Assembly: GCF_019426345.1 (NCBI RefSeq)
Contig: NZ_JAHLLW010000021.1
Location: 1 to 55,394, forward strand
DNA length: 55,394 bases
Direction of reading: 5' to 3'
From: Marinomonas lutimaris
Lineage (GTDB): Bacteria > Pseudomonadota > Gammaproteobacteria > Pseudomonadales > Marinomonadaceae
The notes below the pieces were generated by a model, which saw only the letters and a list, made by a program, of their open reading frames with translations, had not been told where the DNA came from and searched no databases. Both the position numbers and the translations under genes were made by a program. Below, piece after piece: positions 33,301 to 46,000 of the stretch (within the stretch, counting starts at the first letter, position 1; every line of letters begins with the position of its first letter).

Positions 33301-33561
33301 TTATACAGCTGCTGCTTTCTCTACAACTTGAACCAGATTCCAAGTCTTAGACTTAGAGTAAGGGCGTGTTTCAACGACCTTAACTGTATCACCGATCTGG
33401 CACTCATTGTTTTCATCGTGAGCGTGTAGTTTAGTCGAACGACGTACAAACTTACCGTATAAAGGGTGTTTTTCTGTACGCTCAACTAGTACCGTGATGG
33501 TTTTATCCATCTTGTCGCTTACTACCTTACCAGTAGCTGTACGCGCTTTTGTTTCTGCCAT
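33301..33561 (-). CDS. rpsQ: 30S ribosomal protein S17
   Basis: S17 binds 16S rRNA early and stabilises helices 7 and 11. From ATG 33561 ([20 protein letters not shown]) the protein has 86 residues, as in the family (84 in E. coli). A longer frame begins 7 codons earlier but would overlap the end of rpmC and lacks conservation. The OB-fold parts [19 protein letters not shown] and [19 protein letters not shown] are intact. It is the last gene of the S10 operon. Confidence 0.97.
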   Translation of the reverse strand: MAETKARTATGKVVSDKMDKTITVLVERTEKHPLYGKFVRRSTKLHAHDENNECQIGDTVKVVETRPYSKSKTWNLVQVVEKAAAV

Positions 33562-33562
33562 C

Positions 33563-33754
33563 TTAGTTACCTGCCTTATCATTTAGCACGGTTTTAACAC
33601 GTGCGATATTGCGGCGAACTTGCGAGAGCAAATGAGTTTGCGCTAACTGACCAGTGGCTTTCTGCATGCGCAGAGTAAATTGCTCACGTAGCAGTTCAAT
33701 CAAGGTCGCTTGTAGCTCAGCTACAGACTTTTCTTGCAGTTCTTTTGCTTTCAT
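33563..33754 (-). CDS. rpmC: 50S ribosomal protein L29
   Basis: Small helical protein (63 residues, as in E. coli) at the polypeptide exit, next to L23 and the trigger factor site. The sequence [20 protein letters not shown] and [20 protein letters not shown] is diagnostic. It starts right after the rplP stop and ends one base before rpsQ, so the three are translationally coupled. Confidence 0.97.
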   Translation of the reverse strand: MKAKELQEKSVAELQATLIELLREQFTLRMQKATGQLAQTHLLSQVRRNIARVKTVLNDKAGN

Positions 33755-34168
33755 CTACATCACCGTACGCGTTACGAAAGTTGTGGACAGAGGAAGCTTA
33801 GCAGCAGCCAACGCGAATGCTTCGCGAGCTAACTGTTCTGAAACGCCCTCAACTTCATAAAGCATTTTTCCAGGTTGAATCTGTGCAACCCAGTATTCTA
33901 CGCTACCCTTACCTTTACCCTGACGAACCTCAAGAGGCTTCTGAGTAATCGGCTTATCAGGGAACACACGAATCCAGATTTTACCGCCACGCTTGATGTG
34001 ACGAGTCATTGCACGACGCGCCGCTTCAATTTGACGAGCAGTAAGACGACCACGTTCTGTGGACTTCAATCCGAATTCACCAAAGCTAACTTGGTTTCCG
34101 CGAAGAGCAAGACCGCGGTTACGGCCTTTCTGCATTTTGCGGAACTTAGTACGTTTCGGTTGTAACAT
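33755..34168 (-). CDS. rplP: 50S ribosomal protein L16
   Basis: L16 organises the A-site region of the large subunit and is needed for peptidyl transfer. The 137 residues match E. coli (136). [20 protein letters not shown], the segment [20 protein letters not shown] and [20 protein letters not shown] are conserved. The hydroxylation-target arginine region is present. It lies between rpsC (10 bp) and rpmC (adjacent). Confidence 0.98.
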   Translation of the reverse strand: MLQPKRTKFRKMQKGRNRGLALRGNQVSFGEFGLKSTERGRLTARQIEAARRAMTRHIKRGGKIWIRVFPDKPITQKPLEVRQGKGKGSVEYWVAQIQPGKMLYEVEGVSEQLAREAFALAAAKLPLSTTFVTRTVM

Positions 34169-34178
34169 GACTTACCCC

Positions 34179-34859
34179 CTACTTAGACTTCTTCTTTTGT
34201 GCGCCTTTGTCAGCTCGCACTTGTTCAATACCGCCCAAGATTTCGCCTTTGAAGATCCACACTTTTACGCCAATGATGCCGTAAGTTGTAGCAGCTTCAT
34301 AAGTAGCGTAGTCAATGTCAGCGCGTAGAGTGTGTAGAGGCACACGGCCTTCACGGTACCACTCAGCACGTGCAATTTCTGCACCGCCTAAACGACCACT
34401 TACCTGAACCTTGATACCTTTCGCGCCTGCACGCATAGCATTTTGTACTGCGCGCTTCATAGCACGACGGAACATTACGCGACGCTCAAGTTGGCTAGCA
34501 ATATTTTGCGCAACCAATTTAGCATCCATTTCAGGCTTACGAATTTCTTCGATGTTGATGTGGACAGGTACGCCCATCATTTCAGAAACTGCATTACGTA
34601 GCTTCTCAACATCTTCGCCTTTCTTACCAATCACGATACCCGGACGGGCAGTGTGAATTGTAATACGAGCGGTCTGAGCAGGACGCTGAATCTCGATACG
34701 AGAAACAGAAGCCTGGACCAATTTTTTCTCCAGGAACGCACGAACCTGAAGATCGTTTAATAACAGCTTAGAGTAGTTTTGATTATTCGCATACCAAGTA
34801 GAAGTATGATCTTTAACTATCCCTAGGCGTATACCAGTTGGATGAACCTTCTGACCCAT
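34179..34859 (-). CDS. rpsC: 30S ribosomal protein S3
   Basis: S3 lines the mRNA entry tunnel and takes part in mRNA unwinding with S4 and S5. The 226 residues compare with 233 in E. coli. [20 protein letters not shown] starts the protein; the KH domain has [20 protein letters not shown], and the C-terminal domain [20 protein letters not shown]. The tail is short and lysine-rich. It lies between rplV and rplP in the S10 operon. Confidence 0.98.
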   Translation of the reverse strand: MGQKVHPTGIRLGIVKDHTSTWYANNQNYSKLLLNDLQVRAFLEKKLVQASVSRIEIQRPAQTARITIHTARPGIVIGKKGEDVEKLRNAVSEMMGVPVHINIEEIRKPEMDAKLVAQNIASQLERRVMFRRAMKRAVQNAMRAGAKGIKVQVSGRLGGAEIARAEWYREGRVPLHTLRADIDYATYEAATTYGIIGVKVWIFKGEILGGIEQVRADKGAQKKKSK

Positions 34860-34873
34860 TGGGTTTCTCCTAA

Positions 34874-35206
34874 TTAGTCAGCGACTTTAACTGTGATATG
34901 GCAACCGCGTTTTAGAATACGGTCAGCACGGCCTTTGGCACGTGGCATAATACGCTTTAGAGTCATAGCCTCATCAACGTAAGCCGTAGACACACGCAAG
35001 TCATCTACATCAGCACCTTCGTTATGCTCAGCGTTAGCTATAGCAGACTCTAGTACTTTCTTAACAATTACTGCCGCCTTCTTAGGACTGAACGTTAAAA
35101 TGTTCAGTGCTTCGCTAACAGATTTGCCGCGGATTTGATCTACAACCAAACGGGCCTTCTGCGCTGAGAGGCGAGCACCCTTCAATGAAGCTTTTACTTC
35201 ACTCAT
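34874..35206 (-). CDS. rplV: 50S ribosomal protein L22
   Basis: L22 lines the constriction of the nascent-peptide tunnel through its long beta hairpin. The 110 residues equal E. coli. Conserved parts are [19 protein letters not shown] and the hairpin with [19 protein letters not shown], which includes the tip where macrolide-resistance changes arise; no deletion is seen there. It lies 14 bp after rpsS and 14 bp before rpsC. Confidence 0.98.
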   Translation of the reverse strand: MSEVKASLKGARLSAQKARLVVDQIRGKSVSEALNILTFSPKKAAVIVKKVLESAIANAEHNEGADVDDLRVSTAYVDEAMTLKRIMPRAKGRADRILKRGCHITVKVAD

Positions 35207-35220
35207 GTTAATACCCCTTA

Positions 35221-35496
35221 TTACCGTTTGGCTTTCTTGTCCGCAGCATGACCACGATATGTACGGGTCGGAGCGAACTCACCCAATTTATGACCGACCA
35301 TATCTTCAGTTACTAGAACTGGAACATGCTGGCGACCATTATGGACAGCGATAGTCAACCCTACAAAATCAGGGAAGATAGTAGAACGGCGTGACCAAGT
35401 TTTAATTGGACGACGATCATTTTTCTCTACCGCAGCCTCTACCTTTTTCAACAAATGAAGGTCGATAAAAGGACCTTTTTTTAGTGAACGTGGCAC
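35221..35496 (-). CDS. rpsS: 30S ribosomal protein S19
   Basis: S19 pairs with S13 in the head of the 30S subunit and touches A-site tRNA. The 91 residues match E. coli (92). [20 protein letters not shown] starts the protein; the core has [20 protein letters not shown] and [20 protein letters not shown]. It lies 15 bp after rplB and 14 bp before rplV. Confidence 0.98.
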   Translation of the reverse strand: MPRSLKKGPFIDLHLLKKVEAAVEKNDRRPIKTWSRRSTIFPDFVGLTIAVHNGRQHVPVLVTEDMVGHKLGEFAPTRTYRGHAADKKAKR

Positions 35497-35511
35497 AGTC
35501 GTTTCCTCTTA

Positions 35512-36336
35512 TTACTTAGTACGGCGACGTACAATAAGTTTGTCAGTACGCTTGTTGCTGCGTGTTTTGTAACCTTTAGTAGGCACACCCCATGGCGTAA
35601 CTGGGTGACGACCACCTTTGCTACGACCTTCACCACCACCATGCGGGTGATCCACTGGGTTCATCGCCGAACCGCGAACGGTAGGACGAACACCACGCCA
35701 ACGCGTAGCACCAGCTTTACCAAGAACTCGTAAGCTATGCTCAGAGTTTGATACTTCACCTAAAGTAGCGCGACATTCCGTCAATACTTTACGCATTTCA
35801 CCTGAACGTAGGCGAAGAGTAACGTAACGACCTTCACGAGCAACTAGCTGAGCAGAAGCACCAGCAGAACGTGCAACTTGTGCACCTTTACCTGGCTTAA
35901 GCTCGACACAGTGTACGGTACTACCAACTGGGATATTTTGCAGAGGCAAAGTATTACCCGCTTTGATAGGCGCATCTGCACCACTAAAAACGATATTGCC
36001 AGCGACCATACCTTTGGAAGCGATAATGTAACGACGCTCACCATCAGCATATCTAATCAATGCAATATTTGCAGAACGGTTTGGATCATATTCCAAACGC
36101 TCAACTACCGCAGAAATCCCATCTTTGTTACGACGGAAATCAACCATACGGTAATGCTGCTTATGACCACCACCTACGTGACGCGTAGTGATGCGTCCGT
36201 TATTGTTACGTCCACCAGATTTGCTTTTTGTGTCTAGCAAAGGTGCATATGGTGCGCCTTTGTGCAAATCGTTGTTGGTAACTTTAACAACGTGACGACG
36301 GCCTGCAGACGTTGGCTTACTTTTAACAACAGCCAT
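35512..36336 (-). CDS. rplB: 50S ribosomal protein L2
   Basis: L2 is one of the most conserved large-subunit proteins, needed for subunit joining and peptidyl-transferase activity. The 274 residues match E. coli (273). It shows the OB fold and SH3-like domain, and the C-terminal loop [20 protein letters not shown] with the functional His. It lies 14 bp after rplW and 15 bp before rpsS. Confidence 0.98.
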   Translation of the reverse strand: MAVVKSKPTSAGRRHVVKVTNNDLHKGAPYAPLLDTKSKSGGRNNNGRITTRHVGGGHKQHYRMVDFRRNKDGISAVVERLEYDPNRSANIALIRYADGERRYIIASKGMVAGNIVFSGADAPIKAGNTLPLQNIPVGSTVHCVELKPGKGAQVARSAGASAQLVAREGRYVTLRLRSGEMRKVLTECRATLGEVSNSEHSLRVLGKAGATRWRGVRPTVRGSAMNPVDHPHGGGEGRSKGGRHPVTPWGVPTKGYKTRSNKRTDKLIVRRRTK

Positions 36337-36350
36337 TGACCTATCTCCCC

Positions 36351-36647
36351 TTATTCAGCGACCATGAAATCAATGTCTTGGCCTTCAGCCAAACGTACAT
36401 ACGCTTTTTTCACGTCTTTACGTTTACCTAGACCACGAACTGTACGCTTAGTTTTACCTTTATGGTTCAACGTGCGAACAGACTCAACTTTGACTTCAAA
36501 AAGCGCTTCGATAGCTTGTTTGATTTCAGGTTTCGTTGCATCACCAGTTACACGAAAAACGTACTGACCATTACCTTCGGCAACGATTGTAGCTTTTTCG
36601 GAAATGTGTGGACCCAACAGAACTTTATAAATACGTTCGCCGATCAT
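36351..36647 (-). CDS. rplW: 50S ribosomal protein L23
   Basis: L23 sits at the peptide exit and is the docking site for trigger factor and SRP. The 98 residues match E. coli (100). [20 protein letters not shown] begins it; the loop [19 protein letters not shown] and the surface Glu of FEVKVE region are typical. Its start overlaps the rplD stop by 4 bases (ATGA-type overlap), so the two are coupled. Confidence 0.98.
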   Translation of the reverse strand: MIGERIYKVLLGPHISEKATIVAEGNGQYVFRVTGDATKPEIKQAIEALFEVKVESVRTLNHKGKTKRTVRGLGKRKDVKKAYVRLAEGQDIDFMVAE

Positions 36648-37249
36648 GCTAGTGCCTCCTCAACTTGTTTCAGAGCACCAACTGTCACCAACACTTTGTC
36701 GTAAGCAATCAAGCTAACAGGGTCGATAGACGCTGCATCACGTACATCTACGTTAGGAATGTTGCGAGCCGCTAAGAATAAATTGTCATCCAATTGATCG
36801 GAAACAATCAAAGCGTTCTCAATATTCAATTCTGCCATTTTTGCTATGAAGAGCTTAGTTTTTGGAGCTTCCAATTTAAGATCTTCTACAACAACAAGAC
36901 GGTCTTGACGTACAAGCTCAGACCAGATGGTGCGCATTGCTGCACGGTACATCTTCTTGTTCACTTTCTGAGAGTGATCTTGTGGCTTAGCAGCGAAAGT
37001 AACACCACCAGAGCGCCATAAAGGGCTACGGATAGTACCTGCGCGTGCACGACCAGAACCTTTTTGTTTCCAAGGTTTGCGTCCACCACCTGCTACTTCA
37101 GAGCGTGTTTTCTGTGCACGTGAGCCTTGACGAGCGCCAGCCAAGTAAGATGTAACTACTTGGTGAACCAACGCTTCGTTATATTCACGAGCAAAGGCTA
37201 CATCAGAAACTTCTACAGTTCCTTCTGCGCCTGTTAGATTCAAGTTCAT
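36644..37249 (-). CDS. rplD: 50S ribosomal protein L4
   Basis: L4 lines the exit tunnel, and in E. coli it also represses its own operon through the S10 leader by transcription termination and translation block. The 201 residues equal E. coli. The tunnel loop has [20 protein letters not shown] and the sequence [19 protein letters not shown]. It overlaps rplW by 4 bases and follows rplC by 12 bp. Whether autoregulation is retained here is unknown. Confidence 0.98.
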   Translation of the reverse strand: MNLNLTGAEGTVEVSDVAFAREYNEALVHQVVTSYLAGARQGSRAQKTRSEVAGGGRKPWKQKGSGRARAGTIRSPLWRSGGVTFAAKPQDHSQKVNKKMYRAAMRTIWSELVRQDRLVVVEDLKLEAPKTKLFIAKMAELNIENALIVSDQLDDNLFLAARNIPNVDVRDAASIDPVSLIAYDKVLVTVGALKQVEEALA

Positions 37250-37261
37250 TGTCTACCCCTC

Positions 37262-37900
37262 TTAGCGAGCTTTAACAGCTGATTGAAGAATAACATCACC
37301 ATTTACTGCACCAGGTACGGCACCTTTCACAAGGATAAGGTTACGTTCTGTGTCTACGCGAACCACTTCTAGTGATTGTGTAGTTACTTGTGCAGCACCC
37401 ATATGGCCAGCCATCTTCTTGCCTTTCCAAACACGACCAGGTGTTTGACATTGGCCGATAGAACCAGGTGCACGGTGAGACAATGAGTTACCATGTGTAG
37501 CATCTTGCATACTAAAATTATGACGCTTGATGGCACCTTGAAACCCTTTACCCTTTGATTGACCAGTTACATCAACCATTTGGATAGATTCGAAATCAGC
37601 AACAGTCAGCTCATCACCAACATTGATTTCTTTTTCGTCACCTGCCAGGCGGAACTCCCACAAACCACGACCTGCCTCAACATTTGCTTTTGCATAATGA
37701 CCCGCAGCAGCTTTGTTAACGCGGCTCGAACGGCGAGAACCTACAGTAACTTGAACAGCTTGGTAGCCATCAGTTTCTGATGTTTTCACCTGAGTAACGC
37801 GGTTCGGTTCAACCTCGATGACGGTTACTGGCACGGATACACCATCTTCAGTGAAGATACGTGTCATACCGGCTTTGCGTCCGACTAATTGAATAGCCAT
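37262..37900 (-). CDS. rplC: 50S ribosomal protein L3
   Basis: L3 starts large-subunit assembly and its central extension reaches the peptidyl-transferase centre. The 212 residues match E. coli (209). [20 protein letters not shown] starts the protein; the extension contains [33 protein letters not shown] and [14 protein letters not shown], including the glutamine that is methylated in E. coli (GSIGQ). A 128-bp gap separates it from rpsJ. Confidence 0.98.
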   Translation of the reverse strand: MAIQLVGRKAGMTRIFTEDGVSVPVTVIEVEPNRVTQVKTSETDGYQAVQVTVGSRRSSRVNKAAAGHYAKANVEAGRGLWEFRLAGDEKEINVGDELTVADFESIQMVDVTGQSKGKGFQGAIKRHNFSMQDATHGNSLSHRAPGSIGQCQTPGRVWKGKKMAGHMGAAQVTTQSLEVVRVDTERNLILVKGAVPGAVNGDVILQSAVKAR

Positions 37901-38028
37901 TTTTTACCTCACTTGCCAGTTGTGTATGGGGCTATCACCCGCTACGGCTGATCATTCCAGATCATTCCACTATTGTGCATATAGCCGACTGATAACCAGC
38001 CGGTTGTCGCACCCCAAACTTTGAGCTA

Positions 38029-38340
38029 TTAACCCAAAGAAATTTGTACTTCCACGCCTGCCGCAAGATCTAGCTTCATTAGAGCATCAACAGTTTTTTC
38101 AGTTGGCTCAACGATGTCTAGAACACGTTTGTGTGTACGGATTTCATACTGATCACGCGCATCTTTGTTTACGTGTGGAGAAATCAATACTGTATAACGC
38201 TCTTTGCGAGTAGGAAGTGGAATCGGTCCACGCACTTGCGCACCTGTACGTTTCGCTGTGTCCACAATTTCTTGTGTTGAAGCATCGATCAGACGATGAT
38301 CAAACGCTTTCAGACGAATACGGATTTTTTGGCTTTGCAT
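38029..38340 (-). CDS. rpsJ: 30S ribosomal protein S10 (NusE)
   Basis: S10 is part of the 30S head and also acts as NusE, binding NusB and NusG in antitermination and transcription-translation coupling. From ATG 38340 ([20 protein letters not shown]) it has 103 residues, equal to E. coli; the longer frame starting at 38358 is rejected. The loop with [20 protein letters not shown] is intact. It is the first gene of the S10 operon, preceded by a strong promoter and a leader of about 70 bases. Confidence 0.97.
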   Translation of the reverse strand: MQSQKIRIRLKAFDHRLIDASTQEIVDTAKRTGAQVRGPIPLPTRKERYTVLISPHVNKDARDQYEIRTHKRVLDIVEPTEKTVDALMKLDLAAGVEVQISLG

Positions 38341-38416
38341 TTCCAACTCCAAATACAATGTTTTGATGACTTAACTGTACATTTATTAAGCCACAATCCT
38401 TTTTTAAGGACGGCGA

Positions 38417-38445
38417 ATATTAGCCATTCAAAAACTGGTTGTCAA
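38417..38445 (-). promoter_or_regulatory. Promoter of the S10 operon
   Basis: The minus strand has TTGACA (38440-38445), a 17-base spacer and TAATAT (38417-38422), close to a perfect sigma-70 promoter. It lies between the tuf terminator and rpsJ. The short leader includes a TCCTT-AAAA-AAGGA hairpin. The leader is shorter than the long E. coli S10 leader used for L4 control, so that mechanism may be absent or different. Confidence 0.85.
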
Positions 38446-38485
38446 GTAACCAATTTCTGAACAAACAAAATAAACCATAAAAATA

Positions 38486-38516
38486 AAAAGGCCACCCGAT
38501 CTGCGAGTGGCCTTTT
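38486..38516 (-). terminator. Terminator of the str operon (after tuf)
   Basis: Arms AAAAGGCCAC (38486-38495) and GTGGCCTTTT (38507-38516), with an 11-base loop, lie 33 bases after the tuf stop and run into a T-rich stretch on the minus strand. It separates the str and S10 transcripts. Confidence 0.92.
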
Positions 38517-38548
38517 CTAAATCAAAGTAAGCAGATATTAATATCTAA

Positions 38549-39772
38549 TTACTTAAGGATTTTAGCTACAACACCAGCACCAACTGTACGACCACCTTCA
38601 CGAATCGCGAAACGTAGACCTTCGTCCATCGCGATTGGGTGAATTAGCTCAACAGTCATTTGAATGTTATCACCAGGCATAACCATTTCTACGCCTTCAG
38701 GCAGAGAACATGCACCAGTTACGTCAGTTGTACGGAAGTAAAACTGTGGACGGTAACCTTTGAAGAATGGAGTATGACGACCACCCTCATCTTTACCCAA
38801 CACGTAAACTTCTGCTTCAAACTCTGTATGAGGAGTGATTGAACCAGGCTTAGCCAATACTTGACCGCGCTGTACGTCTTCACGCTTAGTACCACGTAGA
38901 AGAATACCACAGTTCTCACCAGCACGACCTTCGTCTAGAAGCTTACGGAACATCTCTACACCAGTACAAGTTGTTTTAGTAGTATCAACGATACCAACAA
39001 TTTCAACTTCTTCTTGGATTTTGATAATACCACGCTCAACACGACCAGTAACAACAGTACCACGACCTTGAATAGAGAATACATCCTCGATAGGCATCAA
39101 GAATGCACCATCAATAGCACGCTCTGGCTCAGGAATGTACTCGTCAAGAGTTTCAACTAGTTTACGTACTGCAGTAGTACCCATTTCGTTGTCGTCTTCG
39201 CCTTTCAACGCCATTAGCGCAGAACCTGGGATGATTGGAGTATCATCACCTGGGAAGTCGTATTCAGAAAGAAGGTCACGCAATTCCATCTCAACCAACT
39301 CTAGCATTTCAGCGTATTCTTCAGAATCCGCACCACCACAGTCTTCAGCCAACAAGTCAGACTTGTTCAAGAAAACAACAATGTAAGGAACGCCTACTTG
39401 ACGAGAAAGAAGAATGTGTTCACGAGTCTGAGGCATAGGACCATCAGTCGCACCACAAACTAGGATCGCACCGTCCATTTGAGCAGCACCAGTGATCATG
39501 TTTTTAACATAATCGGCGTGTCCAGGACAGTCTACGTGTGCGTAGTGACGAGTTGGAGAATCATACTCTACGTGAGAAGTAGAGATAGTGATACCACGCT
39601 CACGCTCTTCAGGAGCATTATCGATACCGTCAAAAGCAACAGCTGTTCCGCCGAATACTTCTGCACATACGCGAGTCAATGCTGCAGTTAGAGTTGTTTT
39701 ACCATGGTCAACGTGACCGATTGTGCCAACGTTAACGTGCGGTTTATTACGTTCGAATTTACTCTTTGCCAT
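38549..39772 (-). CDS. tuf: Elongation factor Tu
   Basis: GTPase that carries aminoacyl-tRNA to the ribosome. The 407 residues exceed E. coli (394). The extra length is a short acidic insertion after the G4 motif ([20 protein letters not shown]) plus a small expansion in EDDNEMG. G1 [10 protein letters not shown]3 DCPGHADY, the effector RGITIS and the domain 2-3 motifs ([31 protein letters not shown]) are intact. NKSD replaces the common NKCD. It follows fusA by 35 bp. It is the only tuf gene in the window; the usual second site before tRNA-Trp holds none. Confidence 0.98.
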   Translation of the reverse strand: MAKSKFERNKPHVNVGTIGHVDHGKTTLTAALTRVCAEVFGGTAVAFDGIDNAPEERERGITISTSHVEYDSPTRHYAHVDCPGHADYVKNMITGAAQMDGAILVCGATDGPMPQTREHILLSRQVGVPYIVVFLNKSDLLAEDCGGADSEEYAEMLELVEMELRDLLSEYDFPGDDTPIIPGSALMALKGEDDNEMGTTAVRKLVETLDEYIPEPERAIDGAFLMPIEDVFSIQGRGTVVTGRVERGIIKIQEEVEIVGIVDTTKTTCTGVEMFRKLLDEGRAGENCGILLRGTKREDVQRGQVLAKPGSITPHTEFEAEVYVLGKDEGGRHTPFFKGYRPQFYFRTTDVTGACSLPEGVEMVMPGDNIQMTVELIHPIAMDEGLRFAIREGGRTVGAGVVAKILK

Positions 39773-39807
39773 GATACATACACCTTAAGAATTAGTAAGT
39801 ATGATGA

Positions 39808-41901
39808 TTAATCTTCATTTTTGATGATCGCGTCTGCCACACTAGCCGGTGCTTCAGCGTATTTCTCAAACTCCATTGCATAACTTGCACGCCCTTGCGA
39901 CAAGCTACGCACGTCAGTTGCATATCCGAACATTTCCCCAAGAGGAACTTCAGCACGAATAATCTTCCCTGACGGGGAATCGTCCATCCCCTGAACAACA
40001 CCACGACGACGATTCAGGTCACCCATCACATCACCCATGTATTCTTCAGGAGTTACAACTTCCACTTTCATTACAGGTTCAAGAACGCAAGGATCAGCAT
40101 CAGCCGCTCCTTTTCTTAGCCCCTGAGAAGCTGCAATTTTAAAGGCCATTTCATTAGAGTCAACATCATGGAATGAACCATCGATCAGCACAACCTTGAT
40201 ACCCAATAATGGATAACCAGCGATTACACCGTTCTTCATTTGCTCCGAAACACCCTTTTCTACTGCAGGGATGTATTCTTTAGGAATAGCACCACCAACA
40301 ATCTCGTTAACAAACTCAAGCCCATCTTTATCAGTCGGGATTAACTTCATCACGACGTGACCGTATTGACCACGACCACCGGATTGACGCACAAATTTGT
40401 GATTAACCACCACTTCTTTGCGAATTTTCTCCCGATAGGAAACCTGAGGCTTACCAATGTTTGCCTCCACCTTGAACTCGCGACGCATACGATCGACAAG
40501 TATATCAAGGTGCAGCTCACCCATACCGGAAATAATTATTTGACCCGTTTCTTCGTGCGTTTCCACCCGAAAAGAAGGATCCTCTTGCGCCAATTTACCC
40601 AGCGCAACGCCCATTTTATCCTGATCAGCCTGAGATTTTGGCTCAACAGCGACGGATATAACAGGCTCTGGAAACTCCATACGCTCAAGCACAACAACAT
40701 CATTCATATCGCAAAGCGTATCACCCGTAGTTACGTATTTCATTCCTACGATAGCAGCAATATCACCCGCCAATACTTCTTTGATTTCTTCACGATTATT
40801 AGCATGCATTTGAACCATTCGGCCAATACGCTCACGCTTCTGCTTAACAGAATTGTAAACCGCATCTCCTGAACGCAACACTCCAGAATACACACGAATA
40901 AATGTTAATGTACCCACAAATGGGTCTGTCGCTATTTTGAATGCCAACGACGAGAATGGATCCTCATCATTAGCTATTCGAGTTACAACAGTTTCACCAT
41001 CTTCAAGCGTCCCTTCAATCGCTTTCACTTCAAGCGGTGAAGGTAAATATTCAACAACAGCATCCAAAACAGCCTGAACACCTTTATTTTTAAAGGCAGA
41101 ACCACAAGTAACCAAGACAATTTCATTGGATAACGTGCGAATTCTCAAACCGCTTTTTATCTCATCAACAGATAGCTCACCTTCTTCAAGGTACCTATCC
41201 ATTAATTCATCATTCGCTTCAGCTGCCGCCTCAACCATGTGCTCACGCCACTCTTGCGCTTCCTCAAGCAAATCATCAGGAACCTCCTCCAAAGAGAAAG
41301 TCATACCATGATCTTCTTCATTCCACACAATAGTTTTCATCAAGATCAAATCGATTACACCTCTGAAATCTTCTTCAGTGCCAACATTGATCTGAATTGG
41401 AACAGCATTAGCCCCAAGACGAGTTTTTAACTGACGAACAACAGCAAAAAAGTCAGCTCCCGTACGATCCATCTTATTGATGAAAACCATACGCGGCACT
41501 TCATACTTATTTGCTTGACGCCAAACCGTCTCAGTTTGAGGCTGCACACCCGAAGAACCACAAAGCACAACAACAGCACCATCCAAAACACGTAGAGAAC
41601 GCTCTACTTCAATAGTAAAATCTACGTGCCCAGGCGTGTCTATAATGTTGACACGATGCTCTTCAAACTGCTTATTCATTCCACTCCAGAAGCATGTTGT
41701 TGCTGCTGAAGTTATCGTGATACCACGTTCTTGCTCTTGCTCCATCCAATCCATTGTTGCTGCACCATCGTGCACTTCACCAATTTTATGAGATAGACCA
41801 GTATAAAAAAGAACGCGCTCAGTTGTCGTCGTTTTACCTGCATCAACATGCGCACAAATACCGATGTTACGGTAGCGGTTGATAGGTGTTTTACGTGCCA
41901 C
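39808..41901 (-). CDS. fusA: Elongation factor G
   Basis: GTPase that drives tRNA-mRNA translocation and, with RRF, ribosome recycling. The 697 residues compare with 704 in E. coli. G1 [19 protein letters not shown], the switch [13 protein letters not shown]3 DTPGHVDF, G4 NKMDRTGA are present, then domains II-V with [20 protein letters not shown] and [14 protein letters not shown]. It lies between rpsG and tuf. The synteny marks it as the main translational EF-G rather than a paralogue. Confidence 0.98.
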   Translation of the reverse strand: MARKTPINRYRNIGICAHVDAGKTTTTERVLFYTGLSHKIGEVHDGAATMDWMEQEQERGITITSAATTCFWSGMNKQFEEHRVNIIDTPGHVDFTIEVERSLRVLDGAVVVLCGSSGVQPQTETVWRQANKYEVPRMVFINKMDRTGADFFAVVRQLKTRLGANAVPIQINVGTEEDFRGVIDLILMKTIVWNEEDHGMTFSLEEVPDDLLEEAQEWREHMVEAAAEANDELMDRYLEEGELSVDEIKSGLRIRTLSNEIVLVTCGSAFKNKGVQAVLDAVVEYLPSPLEVKAIEGTLEDGETVVTRIANDEDPFSSLAFKIATDPFVGTLTFIRVYSGVLRSGDAVYNSVKQKRERIGRMVQMHANNREEIKEVLAGDIAAIVGMKYVTTGDTLCDMNDVVVLERMEFPEPVISVAVEPKSQADQDKMGVALGKLAQEDPSFRVETHEETGQIIISGMGELHLDILVDRMRREFKVEANIGKPQVSYREKIRKEVVVNHKFVRQSGGRGQYGHVVMKLIPTDKDGLEFVNEIVGGAIPKEYIPAVEKGVSEQMKNGVIAGYPLLGIKVVLIDGSFHDVDSNEMAFKIAASQGLRKGAADADPCVLEPVMKVEVVTPEEYMGDVMGDLNRRRGVVQGMDDSPSGKIIRAEVPLGEMFGYATDVRSLSQGRASYAMEFEKYAEAPASVADAIIKNED

Positions 41902-41922
41902 TGTGTATCCTTCTCCGGATGA

Positions 41923-42396
41923 TTAGAAACGGTAGTGAGAGAATGCTTTGTTAGCTTCTGCCATGCGGTGAACGTCTTCACGTTTCTTAACAGCAGAACC
42001 TTTGTTTTCAGCAGCATCTAAAATTTCGCCAGCTAGACGCAAAGCCATGGATTTTTCACCACGCTTACGAGAAGCATCAACCAACCAACGCATAGATAAA
42101 GCTGCGCGGCGAGCTGGACGAACTTCCACAGGAACTTGGTATGTCGCACCACCAACACGGCGAGATTTAACCTCAACCATTGGCTGGATAGATTCCAATG
42201 CTTTTTCGAAGATAGCCATTGGCTCTTCAGTTTTAGCGCGAGCTGCTACAGTATTTAGCGCATTGTAAACAATGCTCTCTGCAACAGACTTTTTACCGCT
42301 AACCATTACATGGTTGATGAATTTAGCGAGAATCTGGCTTCCGTGTTTAGGATCCGGAAGGATTTCACGCTTAGCGACGACGCGTCTTCTAGGCAT
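41923..42396 (-). CDS. rpsG: 30S ribosomal protein S7
   Basis: S7 is a primary binder that nucleates the head of the 30S subunit and contacts E-site tRNA; in E. coli it represses the str operon by binding the rpsL-rpsG intercistronic region. The 157 residues match the short form of the family. [20 protein letters not shown] begins it, and [20 protein letters not shown] is conserved. The gap to rpsL is 99 bp, long enough for such a regulatory site, which I did not fold. Confidence 0.98.
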   Translation of the reverse strand: MPRRRVVAKREILPDPKHGSQILAKFINHVMVSGKKSVAESIVYNALNTVAARAKTEEPMAIFEKALESIQPMVEVKSRRVGGATYQVPVEVRPARRAALSMRWLVDASRKRGEKSMALRLAGEILDAAENKGSAVKKREDVHRMAEANKAFSHYRF

Positions 42397-42495
42397 ATCT
42401 ATATCCTCTTCAGGTTCGCCCGAGACAATTATATTATTGCTCGGCCTTACTGTATTAAAAAATTATGTCTAAACGATGAATTAAGCTGATTTAAC

Positions 42496-42958
<463 letters not shown>

Positions 42959-43007
42959 TAGGGAGGCGACTAAAAAATCACCTCCCTTACGATTTAACAG
43001 CAAATAA

Positions 43008-46000
43008 CTAGTCTTTCAGTGCAGCACTCAATGCTTCTTCAACATCTGAGGCACTTACTGTCGAACTTCCTTCCTTCGCTGCTAGTGCAAGCTCTTTCTT
43101 TCTCTTGCGCTCATTGTGGTAAGCCAAACCTGTACCAGCTGGTATCAAGCGACCCACAACAACGTTTTCTTTCAAGCCACGTAAGTGATCTTTCTTACCA
43201 GTTACCGCACCTTCCGTAAGAACTCGAGTTGTCTCTTGGAAAGATGCCGCTGATATAAAGGACTCAGTAGCCAAAGAAGCTTTCGTGATACCTAGAAGCA
43301 CACGCTCAAACTTAGCAGGGAATTTACCCTCTGCTTCCGCTTTTTCGTTTGAATCTAGCAGATGAGTAAACTCAACCTGATCACCTTGAATAAGATCTGT
43401 ATCACCAGACTCACCAACTTCTACTTTGCGTAACATTTGGTTAACGATAACCTCAATGTGCTTATCGTTAATTACTACGCCTTGCAAGCGGTAAACTTCT
43501 TGCACTTCATTCGTGATGTAATCAGCCAAAGCCTCTACACCCTGAAGACGCAAAATGTCATGAGGGCTCAAAGGACCGTCGGCAATAATCTCACCTTTAG
43601 CCACTTCTTCACCATCAAAGATGTTGATTTGACGCCATTTAGGAATCAAAGTCTCGACTGGATCATCACCGTTTTGAGGAGTGATAACCAAACGGATCTT
43701 ACCTTTTGTTTCTTTACCGAAGCTAACCACACCGCTCGTTTCCGCCATAACAGCAGGATCTTTCGGACGACGCGCTTCGAATAGGTCTGCCACTCGTGGC
43801 AAACCACCGGTAATATCTTTGTTACCAATAGATTCTTGAGGAATACGCGCAAGAACCTCACCTGATTTCACTGTCGCGCCATGATCTAGACTCAACAATG
43901 CTTTTTCAGGAAGCATGTACTGTACTGGTGATTCAGTACCAGGAATCAATACAGGGTTACCCTCTGCATCAACAACGGCAATCATCGGACGTATGTCTTT
44001 ACCAGCTGCAGGACGATCACGCATCTCCATAACTTCAATAGTAGTCAAGCCCGTCATTTCGTCAGATTGACGACGAATAGTAACGTTCTCTTCCATACCA
44101 CTGAACTCAAGGCGACCTTCCATCTCAGATACGATTGGGTGTGTATGTGGATCCCAGTTAGCGACGATTTGACCCGCAGTAACTTGATCACCTTCACGCA
44201 CACTCAATACCGCACCGTAAGGAAGCTTATAACGCTCTTTCTCACGACCCGCTTCATCAGCAATGGCCAATTCAGAAGAACGAGATGCAACAACTAGGTG
44301 ACCAGTATGACGCTCGATACTCTTCATTTTATTGAAACGTACTGTACCCGCACTCTTCACCTGGACACTATCAATCGCAGACGCTCGAGATGCCGCACCA
44401 CCGATGTGGAACGTACGCATCGTTAACTGCGTACCTGGCTCACCGATAGACTGTGCTGCAACAACACCAATGGCTTCACCAATGTTAACTTGATGACCAC
44501 GAGCAAGATCACGACCGTAACACTTAGCACATACACCATGACGTGTATTACAAGTGATAACAGAACGAATGATCATTTCATCCACACCAGCCGCTTCGAT
44601 AGTACGAACGTCATGCTCGTCAATCAAAGTACCAGCAGCAAGAACGAAATCGCCTTTACCGTCAATCACATCTTGAGCCACTACACGACCCAATACACGA
44701 TGACCTAGCGGAACAACTACGTCACCACCTTCAATCATGGCTGCAACGGAAATACCGTTTGTAGAGCCACAATCTACTTCAGTGATAACCAAATCCTGCG
44801 CTACGTCTACTAGACGACGAGTCAAGTAACCAGAGTTTGCTGTTTTCAATGCCGTATCGGCTAGACCCTTACGAGCACCGTGTGTAGAGGTAAAGTACTG
44901 AAGTACTGATAGACCTTCACGGAAGTTCGCAGTGATTGGTGTCTCGATAATGGAACCATCTGGTTTCGCCATCAAACCACGCATACCACCCAACTGACGC
45001 ATCTGCGCAACACTACCACGGGCACCAGAGTCAGCCATCATGTAAACCGAGTTAAAAGATTGTTGTTCAACCTCTTCGCCCGCTTTATTGATTGTCATCT
45101 CTTTTGCCAAGTTTTTCATCATGGCTTCAGTAACAGTTTCGTTGGTACGAGACCATAAATCGATTACCTTGTTGTACTTCTCGCCTTGAGTTACAAGACC
45201 ATCAGCGTATTGGTATTCGATTTCTTTAACTTCTGCTTCAGCTTTCGCAATGATCGCTGCTTTCTCCGGTGGAATAACAAAGTCATCAACACCAACAGAA
45301 GAGCCTGACGCCGTAGCGTAAGCAAAACCTGTGTACATCAATTGGTCAGCAAAAATACAGCTCTCTTTCAAGCCGACTTTACGGTAACACTCGTTGATCA
45401 AGTTAGAGATCGCTTTTTTCTTCATGGTTTGGTTAACCACAGAGAACGGTAGGCCATCAGGAACAATATCAAACAACAAGGCACGACCAACAGTTGTATC
45501 TGCAATGAAAGTAGACGGCACTTTGTCGCCATCAAGCGTGGTATCAACTTGGCTGATACGTACTTTTACTTTCGCGTGCAATTCAACCTGTTTAGCACCA
45601 TACGCACGGTGTACTTCTTTGATGTCAGAAAATGCCATGCCTTCGCCTTTGGCATTGATTTTCTCACGAGTCATATAGTACAGACCCAATACAACGTCCT
45701 GAGAAGGAACGATGATCGGCTCACCGTTTGCAGGTGATAGGATGTTGTTCGTAGACATCATCAATGCACGAGCTTCTAGCTGCGCCTCGATAGTCAACGG
45801 AACGTGAACCGCCATTTGGTCACCATCGAAATCGGCGTTGTATGCCGCACACACTAGTGGGTGCAACTGAATCGCTTTACCTTCGATCAACATTGGTTCA
45901 AACGCTTGGATACCCAAACGGTGAAGTGTTGGCGCACGGTTCAACATCACTGGATGTTCGCGAATAACCTCATCTAGGATATCCCACACTTCAGGTGTTT

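Noticed and set aside
36462..36704. Plus-strand frames across the ribosomal operons
   Set aside because: All overlap highly conserved ribosomal protein genes and lack homology or ribosome sites.
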